Shown in pieces: positions 39,420 to 47,344 of a DNA stretch of 64,000 nt. The notes beneath the pieces are model-generated. The model was not told where the DNA came from and searched no databases. It saw only the letters and a list, made by a program, of their open reading frames with translations. This DNA comes from a virus. The first letter of the stretch is position 1. Every line of letters begins with the position of its first letter. Made by a program: the position numbers and the translations under genes. Location of the stretch: positions 1-64,000 of IMG/VR virus record IMGVR_UViG_3300021090_000016, one strand, 5' to 3'.

Positions 39420-39448
39420 TTGACTTCCGACACAAGTATCCGTAGAGT
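39420..39448 (+). promoter_or_regulatory. Late (structural) operon promoter
   Basis: TTGACT at 39420-39425, 17-base spacer, TAGAGT at 39443-39448 with CGTAG as in the other phage promoters. It starts the plus-strand structural block, 59 bases before the scaffold-like start at 39504. Confidence 0.75.
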
Positions 39449-39503
39449 GTGAATTAGGCGAGACTAAATGCTGCACTTAGGCAGCGCTAACACAGGGTAT
39501 TCC

Positions 39504-40628
39504 ATGGCTGTCGAAGACAATCTGCTTTCAGGCGGCAATTCGATCAATGACGACGGTGGCCCGCCGGCGACGGTTGCGTCCCAGGTGTCCACCCCGAGCG
39601 CTCAAGCGCAACCCCCTCTGCCGGCCAGCTCCCCTCCGGCTGCCACCACAGGCCAGTTGGGGGGTGAGCAGGCCGGTTCTCAGGGTGAATGGACCGGGAT
39701 CAGAGATGCGCTTCGCAGCCAGGGCATCAACCTGCCAGATGGGTTGGACGACCAGGCGATCGTTCGGCAGCTCGGTCAGTCGTACCAGCAGGCTCAGCAG
39801 TATCAGAACCAGGTCCGCCAGCTGGAGCAGTACGCTCAGTACGGTCAGGCCATCATGCCTCACTGGGACAAGTTCCAGGGCTGGCTTCAGGAACAGAACT
39901 CGGCGGCTCAGGCAAAGCAACAGAAGGACGCGCAGGCGCCTTGGTACTCCAAGTGGCACAACCCGCCTGAATACAACCAGGCGTGGGACCGGCTGATTGA
40001 GCGTGACCCGGTGACTGGTCAGCTTCGCGTGGTTCCGGGCGCCGACCCGACGATCCTTCCGAAGTACACCCAGTACCAGGCATACCAGAGACAGACGGCT
40101 GAGAAGCTGTTGGCGAACCCGTACCAGTTCTTCGAAGAGCCGATCCGGCACATCGCCCAGGAAGTTGCCGAGAAGATCGCCAAGCAGAACCTGACGAGCT
40201 ATCAGGACAACCTCTTCTCTGACAATTTCGTTCAGCAAAACGCGAGCTGGTTGGTGCAGAAGGACCAGAGCGGTCGCGCGGTTTCGCTGACGCCCGAGGG
40301 CCAGGCATTCCGTGGATTCGTTCTCGAAGCAGAGCAGATGGGTGTCAAGGACGTGCGAGCCCAGCAGCACTACGCGACCCGGATGTTGGAGAGAGAGCTT
40401 GCCCTGCAAAATCTCCAGAAGAACGGGAACGCACAGACCGGCGATGACAAGAAACAGGCTTATCTGAACCAAGCAGCCGGCGCAAACCATGTGCCCGGTC
40501 AGTCCGGTTCGATCCAGATCAAGAACGGCAGCGCTACGACCCAGAACCCGTCACTCACTTTGCCTGAGCGACTGCGCCAGGCATTTGAGAGTAGCGGGAT
40601 CACCGACAAGAACCTTCAGCTTGCTTGA
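39504..40628 (+). CDS. Putative scaffold-like head protein
   Basis: 374 residues from the ATG at 39504 (CAGGG six bases upstream; an ATG at 39468 also exists). Gln/Ala-rich and largely helical (YQQAQQYQNQVRQLEQYAQY), low in cysteine, located right before the probable capsid gene. Composition and position suggest a scaffold or head-assembly protein; no domain proves this. Confidence 0.6.
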   Translation: MAVEDNLLSGGNSINDDGGPPATVASQVSTPSAQAQPPLPASSPPAATTGQLGGEQAGSQGEWTGIRDALRSQGINLPDGLDDQAIVRQLGQSYQQAQQYQNQVRQLEQYAQYGQAIMPHWDKFQGWLQEQNSAAQAKQQKDAQAPWYSKWHNPPEYNQAWDRLIERDPVTGQLRVVPGADPTILPKYTQYQAYQRQTAEKLLANPYQFFEEPIRHIAQEVAEKIAKQNLTSYQDNLFSDNFVQQNASWLVQKDQSGRAVSLTPEGQAFRGFVLEAEQMGVKDVRAQQHYATRMLERELALQNLQKNGNAQTGDDKKQAYLNQAAGANHVPGQSGSIQIKNGSATTQNPSLTLPERLRQAFESSGITDKNLQLA

Positions 40629-40654
40629 ATGAAAGTGCAGAGGAGGGGTGAGCG

Positions 40655-41758
40655 ATGCCCGTACCAGACTGGTCAAGAGTTGCAAACACCACGATTCACC
40701 AGTACATCCGCGACGAGGAAGTCAATATCCTCCGTGGCCGGAAGCTGCTGAGTCTGATGAAGAACAAGGGCCGAATCACGTTCGGTCACTCCGGCGACTT
40801 CATGGACTGGAAGGTCCGCTACAAGCGTGCCCCTATGCAGGGCTACGCTGACAGCGACACCCTGACCTTCAGCCGGCGCGATCGGTGGAAGACCGCCCAG
40901 CTCGACTGGCGCGGCTACGCGGCTACCGACCAGTTCACCAAGCTGGAGTCCCTCAAGAACCGGGGCACCGAAGCCATTATCAAGTTCTGGAGCCAGATCG
41001 CTCAGAACCTGATGGATGACATCGAAGACCAGTTCGGCGACGAGCTGTACATCGACGGCAACGCCTCCGGCAACTCCAAGCGGCTGCACGGTATCGAGTC
41101 GTTCATGGGCAACTCGGGCGCCTCTGGTACGACTGGCGCTGTGGTTGCGGTTCCGTCCGACACCTATGCCGGTCTGACGACTGGTCTGGGCGACTACGGC
41201 GGAAGCTGGACACAGGGCACTGGTGGTACTGCCTGGCCCAGCGCGACTGGCGATGCCCAGTACGACTTCTGGAGCCCGCTCCTGGTGGACTACGGCGATG
41301 CCGACTGGGCAGCGAGCGGCGTCACCTGGGCAGACACCTGCAAGGAAGCACTTCGCTTCGGCATCATCAAGCAGAAGAACAGGGCCAAGAGTGCCAAGGG
41401 CGGTCTGGACCTGATCCTGGCGAACGATGAGCTGTACCGTCTGTTCGAGGATGCTCTGGACAGCCGTGAGCGGACGATCATTCGGCGCGGCGAGAGCCCC
41501 GGTGGCATGTACGCCCTAGGCTTCTCCGATATTGTCAACTGGGACGGCGTGGACATCACCTACGAATACGGTGTCCCGGCTGGCGTGGCATATGGCCTGC
41601 CGATGTCTGCCCTTGAAATGCGCAGCCTCCAGAAGCAGCTCTTCATCCCGACCGGGCCGGATGAGGACATTGCGAGCCAGAGCTTCCGGTTCTCGATCGA
41701 TTTCTTCGGAAATATGCGTTTCAACCCCAGGGGCTTTGTCAAATGGCTTGACCTGTGA
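40655..41758 (+). CDS. Probable major capsid protein
   Basis: 367 residues. Position between the scaffold-like and accessory head genes, a well-punctuated gene, and acidic/aromatic-rich sequence with a recurring GLDLILANDELYRLFEDALD and a C-terminal SFRFSIDFFGNMRFNPRGF. I read this as a capsid-type protein. The HK97 fold cannot be confirmed by eye. Confidence 0.6.
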   Translation: MPVPDWSRVANTTIHQYIRDEEVNILRGRKLLSLMKNKGRITFGHSGDFMDWKVRYKRAPMQGYADSDTLTFSRRDRWKTAQLDWRGYAATDQFTKLESLKNRGTEAIIKFWSQIAQNLMDDIEDQFGDELYIDGNASGNSKRLHGIESFMGNSGASGTTGAVVAVPSDTYAGLTTGLGDYGGSWTQGTGGTAWPSATGDAQYDFWSPLLVDYGDADWAASGVTWADTCKEALRFGIIKQKNRAKSAKGGLDLILANDELYRLFEDALDSRERTIIRRGESPGGMYALGFSDIVNWDGVDITYEYGVPAGVAYGLPMSALEMRSLQKQLFIPTGPDEDIASQSFRFSIDFFGNMRFNPRGFVKWLDL

Positions 41759-41791
41759 TCGACGGGGTAAGCGAAAAGAGAGGGTACTGAT

Positions 41792-42430
41792 ATGTCACGC
41801 GACGAAAACACCCCCTTCCAGCGGGGCGAGACGTTCTACAACGGCGGGACCATCGACTCCAACAACCTTGGAGGCGCAAACCTCGAAGGTCAGGAGCGCG
41901 ACTTCGAGGACCTGGACTACTCCGCCCTGACTGGCGTTCGTCCCGCCCGTACCAACCGGCTCGTTACTTGCCGGTGCGTGCGGAACGTGGGGGCTGTCGC
42001 ACTGAAGCCAAAGGAGTTGGTCCGGTTCCAGAACACTGCTGGCGTTCGACCTGGCAGGGTTGACGGTAAGACCACAGTGACCGCAGCCGACTTCGCCGGC
42101 GTCGTGGACGAATGGCTTCCAGCGGCTGGTGTGCCGGTCAACGATCTGTTCTGGCTGGCAGTGGCTGGCCCGACTGAGATCCTGACGCCTCTGGAGGGTG
42201 ATGTCAACAACGTGTTCGCCGTTGGCGATGTGGTGATTGCTCACACGGGCGCCACTTCTGGCGCAACCACGTCTGGGCGCGTCATCGTTCAGGGACTGGG
42301 TGCCGCAACCACGGTTGCCGAAGACGTGGCTGCCAACAAGATCCAGAACCGCGTTGGTCAGGCTGTCTCGGCCAGGACCACCGCCAACACGAACGTGGGC
42401 TTGCTTGTGGACGTGTTCCGCCGCTGGTGA
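41792..42430 (+). CDS. Putative head decoration / capsid-associated protein
   Basis: 212 residues. N-terminal NLGGANLEGQERDFEDLD, then a beta-rich body with Gly/Ala/Thr (GATSGATTSGRVIVQGLG), ending LLVDVFRRW. It follows the capsid gene after 33 bases. A DUF2190-like decoration protein is one possibility. Not certain. Confidence 0.5.
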   Translation: MSRDENTPFQRGETFYNGGTIDSNNLGGANLEGQERDFEDLDYSALTGVRPARTNRLVTCRCVRNVGAVALKPKELVRFQNTAGVRPGRVDGKTTVTAADFAGVVDEWLPAAGVPVNDLFWLAVAGPTEILTPLEGDVNNVFAVGDVVIAHTGATSGATTSGRVIVQGLGAATTVAEDVAANKIQNRVGQAVSARTTANTNVGLLVDVFRRW

Positions 42431-42502
42431 AAATACCTTGCAGGACCGCCGCCGTTCGCCCGCTCCGCCTGCCTTTGCAGGGCCAAGGCGGGGCGGGTTT
42501 TA

Positions 42503-42574
42503 GCCGGCTTAGCTTAACGGCAAAGCCGCCCGCTTGTATCGGGAAGATTGGGGGTTCAAGTCCCTCAGCCGGCT
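42503..42574 (+). tRNA. tRNA-Thr(TGT)
   Basis: 72 nt. Acceptor GCCGGCT/AGCCGGC fully paired, T arm GGGGG-TTCAAGT-CCCTC, anticodon loop CTTGTAT (anticodon TGT) with a stem of four Watson-Crick pairs plus one mismatch. D region GCTTAACGGCAAAGC. CCA is not encoded. Phage tRNAs help translate codons rare in the host. Confidence 0.85.
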
Positions 42575-42733
42575 CTTGTATTCTCATAACCTGTTGTGCG
42601 CGCGGTTGGTACTGACAAGCGGTCCAGAGGGTTAGATTCCCTGAAGCCTGTTGGCCTGGAGCGCAACTGCTTGTTGGGTGCCTGGCAAACGCCCAATGCC
42701 ATGCATGGCCAGGACTGATAATCCTGGCCAACT
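42575..42733 (+). other. tRNA-like spacer with an anticodon-arm-like hairpin
   Basis: 159 bases between two tRNAs. It contains T-arm-like GAGGG-TTAGATT-CCCTG (near 42630) and a perfect 9-bp stem TGGCCAGGA/TCCTGGCCA around loop CTGATAA (42706-42730), the size and loop of an anticodon arm with GAT. No full cloverleaf is found. It may hold decayed tRNAs or a processing stem. Confidence 0.4.
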
Positions 42734-42807
42734 GTCGGGGTAGAGGAGTGGTTGTCTTCGCCTGCCTCATAAGCAGGAGATCGCTGGTTCGAATCCAGCC
42801 CCCGGCC
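42734..42807 (+). tRNA. tRNA-Met(CAT)
   Basis: 74 nt. Acceptor GTCGGGG/CCCCGGC (one U-G), D stem GAGG/CTTC, anticodon stem CCTGC/GCAGG with loop CTCATAA (CAT), T arm GCTGG-TTCGAAT-CCAGC. All arms pair. CCA is not encoded. It could read Met codons (or Ile if lysidine-modified); the loop alone cannot decide. Confidence 0.88.
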
Positions 42808-42809
42808 CT

Positions 42810-43085
42810 ATGGCACGAACCGGGATATGCGAGAAGTGTGGCAAGCATGGATGCGTGATATTTCACGATCCCCTCGAATACTGCCTGGATTGTTACCTTC
42901 TTGCGTGCGGCTTTGAGCCGATCGTTGAACCAGAGCTTCTACCGTCAGACCTAGATGACGACTATTACAACCCTGGTTCGCGGTCTGATCGCTTTCTCGG
43001 CGGAACCCCAAGCCATCGCGTGCGTCTGCATAACCTTCCTGGGCATGAACCAGAATGTTCTGACATTGCCTATCAGGGAGAGTAA
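42810..43085 (+). CDS. Small zinc-ribbon protein
   Basis: 91 residues starting two bases after the tRNA-Met. CEKCGKHGC...CLDCYLLAC is a metal-binding cluster; the rest is acidic. There is no obvious ribosome site, so the start is uncertain and a later one is possible. Confidence 0.45.
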   Translation: MARTGICEKCGKHGCVIFHDPLEYCLDCYLLACGFEPIVEPELLPSDLDDDYYNPGSRSDRFLGGTPSHRVRLHNLPGHEPECSDIAYQGE

Positions 43086-43118
43086 CCTCCTGTCGCCTTT
43101 ACTCGACCCGGGGTGTAA

Positions 43119-44147
43119 ATGACTCCTGCGAAGCTCAATGTCTTTTTCGCTTTCTTCAGTTACTCCGGCAACGGCGGCTTCTCTTCTTGCCACCCTTCTC
43201 TCAGAGGATGGTTCGCCGAAACGCTTCTCAAGTGTAAATCTGACGAGCGCGTTGGGGAGATTCTGGACAAGGATTTCTCTGATACGCCAATCACTATGAC
43301 GCGCAATGCCGCTGTGCAGATGGCGAAGAAAGCAAGGGCTGATGTGCTGGTCATGATTGATTCAGACCAGTACCCAGACCGGGAGTTGGCTGAGGGCGAT
43401 CCATTGGCCAAGCCGTTCTGGGACACGTCGTTTGACTTCCTCTACAAGAGGCGCGTCGAAGGCAAGGTCACGGTGATTGCAGCGCCGTACTGTGGCCCGC
43501 CTCCGCACAACAACGTCTACGTCTTTCGCTGGGCCAACTGGAACAACTACTCTCCAGACCAGAACATTCGCATTGAGCAGTACACGCGCGAAGAAGCTGC
43601 CCATAGAGCTGGAATTGAAGACGTAGCCGCGTTGCCCACTGGGCTCAGTATGTTCGATATGAGAGCCTTCGATCTCATCGACAATCCTTACTTCTACTAC
43701 GAGTACAAGGGGGATGGCGAGCTGTGCAATCACTGTTGTCAACGCAAGCCTGGACCGCAGGCAGAGAAGAACAGTACGGAGGATGTGACTGTCACCAGAG
43801 ACATCTCATTGCACGGTCAGGCCATGCTGGGGTACAGCCCGATCTTTGTGAACTGGGACGCCTGGGCTGGTCACTGGAAGCCTCTGTGCGTGGATAAGCC
43901 GAAGCCTCTGACCATTGACAACGTTGGCGCGAAGTACAAGCGTGCTTTCGAGAGCGGAATCCGTGGTAACTCCCGGCTGGTGATCCTTGACCCAGGGGCA
44001 CAGAAGGCGCACGTCGTCTCGAGGCTAAGGACCGGCGACGAGATTGTGGAGAAGGAGCCAATAATCCACAGGCTCAACAAGGGTCTGGACGACGAAATGG
44101 TTCGGGAGAAAGATTGGCTTCCCAACGGCGCCAAGGTGATGCCATGA
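43119..44147 (+). CDS. GT-A glycosyltransferase-like protein
   Basis: 342 residues. TMTRNAAVQMAKKARADVLVMIDSDQYPD places a DSD motif at 81-83, the metal- and sugar-nucleotide-binding DxD of GT-A enzymes. The C-terminal region has HCCQRKPG and other conserved-looking motifs. It may glycosylate a virion protein, DNA or an envelope polymer. It leads into the membrane/lysis-like genes with a 4-base overlap. Confidence 0.75.
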   Translation: MTPAKLNVFFAFFSYSGNGGFSSCHPSLRGWFAETLLKCKSDERVGEILDKDFSDTPITMTRNAAVQMAKKARADVLVMIDSDQYPDRELAEGDPLAKPFWDTSFDFLYKRRVEGKVTVIAAPYCGPPPHNNVYVFRWANWNNYSPDQNIRIEQYTREEAAHRAGIEDVAALPTGLSMFDMRAFDLIDNPYFYYEYKGDGELCNHCCQRKPGPQAEKNSTEDVTVTRDISLHGQAMLGYSPIFVNWDAWAGHWKPLCVDKPKPLTIDNVGAKYKRAFESGIRGNSRLVILDPGAQKAHVVSRLRTGDEIVEKEPIIHRLNKGLDDEMVREKDWLPNGAKVMP

Positions 44148-44302
44148 ACGAAGCAGTTCTGGTCCAGGGGCTGATCGACGACGCCATTAACCGTCTTGAG
44201 AAGGCGGTCCAGATTGTCTACTGGACTGGGTTTAGCCAGGGCGCGGCGGCTGCTGCCATCGGACTGATCGTGCTGTTCATGCTTTTCGGGAGGCGGACGT
44301 GA
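44144..44302 (+). CDS. Small single-span membrane protein
   Basis: 52 residues, ATGA overlap with the gene upstream, AAGGTG before the start. One hydrophobic helix (GAAAAAIGLIVLFMLFG) near the C-terminus. Position next to an anchor/peptidase suggests a holin- or spanin-like role; not proven. Confidence 0.6.
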   Translation: MNEAVLVQGLIDDAINRLEKAVQIVYWTGFSQGAAAAAIGLIVLFMLFGRRT

Positions 44303-44466
44303 GGCAATTTACGCTGACCATTCTGGTTGTGGCTGCTGCTGGGCTCGTATGGATGGCATTCTTCCATTCGCCTGCTCCGGCTCCTTCCCCAGCTCCTGCG
44401 CCTATCAAGCAGCCCGAGCCAAAGCCAACCCCAAAGCCAGATCCGAAGCCTAGGAACCCGCTCTGA
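44299..44466 (+). CDS. Membrane anchor with Pro-rich linker, ends at in-frame TGA
   Basis: 55 residues, GTG start overlapping the upstream stop (GTGA) with GGGAGG before it. MRQFTLTILVVAAAGLVWMAF is a signal anchor or TM helix. A Pro/Ala/Lys linker (PAPAPSPAPAPIKQPEP...) follows, then TGA at 44464-44466. The same frame stays open into the peptidase gene beyond. Too short to be a stand-alone linker, it looks like the N-terminus of that protein. Confidence 0.65.
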   Translation: MRQFTLTILVVAAAGLVWMAFFHSPAPAPSPAPAPIKQPEPKPTPKPDPKPRNPL

Positions 44467-44502
44467 CCGAAGGAAAATGCAGGGGCTGCGGTCGCAGCCA
44501 AG

Positions 44503-45165
44503 GTGCTCGAAACGACGGATGGCGGCCTGATGATTCGTGAGGGCGATAGCTGGGTGCGTTACGTGCCAAAGGTTGAAGCAAAGGTAGGCGGGGCTGTCAG
44601 CCCTGATGGCGCGGAGCAGATCCAGTGTGATTTTCCTGGTCAGTACCACATGAGGAACACTGGAGGCATGGGACCGCGTGGACCTGGCAGTGGTGACGGG
44701 CTGTGCGTTTTCACCAGCATTGAGCACAGTGCCATTCACCAGAACGTCCCTGAGCTGATCGGCTTCCAGAAGTGGATGATGAGGAAACCAGGTGGCGGCT
44801 ACCCCGAGAAGGTGGACGCCATGATCGACCAGTTCTGCAAGGAGCGCGGTCTGGCAAAGCCCAACTATATCCAGGTGCAAGGGCCTGACCTTGAGGTTAT
44901 CCGCCTTGCATGCAAAACGGGTCGTATGCCTGCTGTGACCTACGGCGTCAGCCCGTCTGGTCGCTATGGCGGGCAGAGGATTCTCCACATGGTCAACGCC
45001 CCGCACGGCTCGCAGGCTTGGTTTGCTGTGCTGGACAACAACTATATCGAGCCACGCGAGGGGGCTTATGAGTGGCTCTCGCCGCAGGAGTTCAGCCGTG
45101 CTTACGGGAGCGGCTGGAGCGTGATCTTGCTTGCACCGCCACCGCCGCCAGTGCCAACGAACTGA
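44503..45165 (+). CDS. C39-like cysteine peptidase domain
   Basis: 220 residues from a GTG at 44503 that lacks a good ribosome site. GDGLCVFTSIEHSA places a candidate nucleophile Cys at 68. H162 in ILHMVNAPHG and D178/N179 in VLDNNY fit the His and Asx of papain-like/C39-fold peptidases. Pro-rich tail. It probably cuts cell-wall peptides or proteins. The frame is continuous from the upstream anchor except for one TGA, so the real product may be a membrane-tethered fusion. Confidence 0.7.
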   Translation: MLETTDGGLMIREGDSWVRYVPKVEAKVGGAVSPDGAEQIQCDFPGQYHMRNTGGMGPRGPGSGDGLCVFTSIEHSAIHQNVPELIGFQKWMMRKPGGGYPEKVDAMIDQFCKERGLAKPNYIQVQGPDLEVIRLACKTGRMPAVTYGVSPSGRYGGQRILHMVNAPHGSQAWFAVLDNNYIEPREGAYEWLSPQEFSRAYGSGWSVILLAPPPPPVPTN

Positions 45166-45173
45166 GGTATATG

Positions 45174-46115
45174 ATGCGACTCTTCCTTTTGTCCGTCTTT
45201 CTTGCCATTCCAGTGCAGGCAATTGCCCAGTGTGGACCTGGTGGGTGTTCCTCGGGCGGCTCGTTTGCCCAGCAAGCAGATTCTCAGTGGAAGCATGATT
45301 CCATCGCCTACGATCGTGTCCACTGGTACGAGAATGGTCAACCAGTGAAGACCTACTGGTACGACAGTGGCGAGACGACCGTATACACGCCGTTTGTCGT
45401 CGGGAAGGCTGCTGTCAAGGATTCTGCTGCCAAGTGCTGCTTTTGCTCACCCAATTGCACATGCAAGTGCGATTGCAAGTGCAGCACGATAGGGACAAAG
45501 TGCAACAGTTGCTGCCCCTGTGCGCCAAAATCCGAAGCGATCCCGCCAGACAGAAACTACGGGATCATGCTGGATAAGATGCGCGAAAACTGTGACGAAA
45601 CCAGGTACAGCATCACGGACTGGCGTGGTCAACACCAAGTCACCAAGGGCCAAGCCCTGGACGCCGTGAAGAGCAAGCTCAGCGATGACAGTGGGAAGAA
45701 TCCGGTCGTTATCGTCGGTGGGACTGTTGAGCAGCGGAACACGGTGATTAATGACCTCGCCGGCAGTCCTAGCCTGGTGTGGTTCAAGGACAAGGCGCTT
45801 GTACAGACCTATCCTGACGCCAGCCACTATCAGCTTGAAGGCTTCAAACTGCCACAGGACGAGCGCTTTAAGAAGTCTGGGTTTATGATCGCTCTGCTGA
45901 CTCCTCCGAACAGGGACGGGTTCGGCAAGCTGCTGTACGCCCAGTACGACTACGACGGTGGGGCAGAGAAGTTTTCCATCCAGGCTCGCCCAAGGGTTGA
46001 CCCGAACTTCGATCCGAACAAGAAGGACCCGGTAAGCGGCGGTTTCCCTAACATCCCGTGGTGGATCTACCCGTTGGCTGGCGCCGGCATCGCCCTCTTC
46101 ATCATCAAGAAGTGA
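45174..46115 (+). CDS. Secreted Cys-rich protein with C-terminal membrane helix
   Basis: 313 residues from the ATG at 45174 (GAGG six bases upstream). Signal peptide MRLFLLSVFLAIPVQAIA, then CGPGGC, then a dense cluster CCFCSPNCTCKCDCKC...CNSCCPC near residues 85-115. A folded middle (LVQTYPDASHYQLEGF) and a final IYPLAGAGIALFIIKK helix. CGPGGC and such clusters are familiar from planctomycete exported proteins. Function unknown; perhaps an envelope or superinfection factor. Confidence 0.7.
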   Translation: MRLFLLSVFLAIPVQAIAQCGPGGCSSGGSFAQQADSQWKHDSIAYDRVHWYENGQPVKTYWYDSGETTVYTPFVVGKAAVKDSAAKCCFCSPNCTCKCDCKCSTIGTKCNSCCPCAPKSEAIPPDRNYGIMLDKMRENCDETRYSITDWRGQHQVTKGQALDAVKSKLSDDSGKNPVVIVGGTVEQRNTVINDLAGSPSLVWFKDKALVQTYPDASHYQLEGFKLPQDERFKKSGFMIALLTPPNRDGFGKLLYAQYDYDGGAEKFSIQARPRVDPNFDPNKKDPVSGGFPNIPWWIYPLAGAGIALFIIKK

Positions 46116-46124
46116 GTGACTTCA

Positions 46125-46430
46125 ATGGATTACCTCTCTTTGGCTGGTGGCGCTGGCGGCTGCTGCCTCGTCTTGCTTGCCATTGCCTATCGCTCGGGCT
46201 TGCTTGAGAAGCTACTGTCTTTGCTCAGCAAGAAGCAGACTGTCAGTCCTACGAAGGTCGATAATGTTCGTCCTGGGTCTGAATTGGAAGTCTTCCTGGC
46301 TCGGCATCAGAGAGACCAGGAGCGGCTCGATGCTGAGCGAACCATGATCCACGACTTCCTCAACCAACAGCCGCCAGGGGCAGGTGTGCCTCTAGGCGTG
46401 TTCCCCAAACCGGAGAAAACCGATGCTTGA
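46125..46430 (+). CDS. Small membrane protein
   Basis: 101 residues from the ATG at 46125 (a GTG at 46116 is also possible). N-terminal hydrophobic helix (LAGGAGGCCLVLLAIAY), charged remainder. Might be holin-like given its place. Confidence 0.5.
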   Translation: MDYLSLAGGAGGCCLVLLAIAYRSGLLEKLLSLLSKKQTVSPTKVDNVRPGSELEVFLARHQRDQERLDAERTMIHDFLNQQPPGAGVPLGVFPKPEKTDA

Positions 46431-46587
46431 CACACTTCTCGCTACGTTCCCTGGCTGGAAGGCTGCGATTACCGGAGTTGGCCAGGTAGCTTTCGGCGTG
46501 TACCAGATCACCCAGGGCAACCTCGAAGCCGGCATCGCCCTGATCGCCGCTGGCGTCGGTCTGCTCTTCGAGTCGGTGCGCAATTAA
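46423..46587 (+). CDS. Small hydrophobic protein
   Basis: 54 residues, ATG at 46423 overlapping the previous gene by 8 bases, GGAG seven bases upstream. Hydrophobic (AFGVYQITQG, GIALIAAGVGLLF) with probably one membrane helix. Not recognised. Confidence 0.55.
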   Translation: MLDTLLATFPGWKAAITGVGQVAFGVYQITQGNLEAGIALIAAGVGLLFESVRN

Positions 46588-46805
46588 TGCCCACGCACAG
46601 TCCAGTGGTGTTCAGTCGCATCTATGCCTCCATGCAACGACACGCTAATGCGTGGCGTGGTGGAGAACAACGAGACCCTGTGGATGGCCAGCATAACCTT
46701 GCCAGCGTAGTCTGGTGCGCTATGGCTTTGATGGAGTACGAGAGAACGCATCCCGAGCTTGACGACAGAGCGTCCAGTTTTCCTGCTAAGGAACTTGACA
46801 CATGA
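46587..46805 (+). CDS. DUF5664-like small protein
   Basis: 72 residues; TAATG overlap with the upstream gene. RHANAWRGGEQRDPVDGQHNLASVVWCAMALMEYE is a pattern I associate with DUF5664 (dATP/dGTP diphosphohydrolase N-terminal-like) phage proteins. Activity not shown. Possibly nucleotide pool-related. Confidence 0.55.
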   Translation: MPTHSPVVFSRIYASMQRHANAWRGGEQRDPVDGQHNLASVVWCAMALMEYERTHPELDDRASSFPAKELDT

Positions 46806-47344
46806 GCAACATCTTCTACCTGGCGATGGCCCACGCACTGCTATATGGACCGGCGATCAACTACGAAGACATCCCTGACCAGTTTGACGTTCCACTCTTT
46901 CAAGCATTCGTTGCCCTGGCAATCGAAGATGAGATCGTTGGAAGAGACGAGCCATGGAACCAGGGAAACTTCCGTAGCGAGGTGATGGATTGCCGTGGGC
47001 GCCTTCCTCAACTTGAAGGTTGCCCCAGGCTGGCTGAGGGATCATGGCTGCCATCAGAGAAGATTTGCTACGCCAACTATCACTTCGCCAAGTCGATCGC
47101 CTACAGGCTGGAGTGGATGGCGGAAGCGGACCAAACAAACGCCGAAGAGTGGCAAGAGGCTGCACAAGAGATCAACAAGCGTGCCTGGATTTGGTGTGAC
47201 GCTGCCAGTTGTATGGGGGCTGGCGGTGTCATGGCGAAGCGTCAGGCCATGAAGGGTCTGCGGGACAGGATTGGAATGGATCATTGGTGCAACGGCACCA
47301 TCCCGGAGCCGGTCCCTATGCGATACCTGACGCGAGGTGACTGA
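46802..47344 (+). CDS. Hypothetical protein
   Basis: 180 residues. Two acidic, aromatic-rich halves (WNQGNFRSEVMDC, YHFAKSIAYRLEWMAE). AAGGAA precedes the ATG, which overlaps the upstream stop. No domain recognised. Its position before the packaging genes is the only hint to function. Confidence 0.55.
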   Translation: MSNIFYLAMAHALLYGPAINYEDIPDQFDVPLFQAFVALAIEDEIVGRDEPWNQGNFRSEVMDCRGRLPQLEGCPRLAEGSWLPSEKICYANYHFAKSIAYRLEWMAEADQTNAEEWQEAAQEINKRAWIWCDAASCMGAGGVMAKRQAMKGLRDRIGMDHWCNGTIPEPVPMRYLTRGD

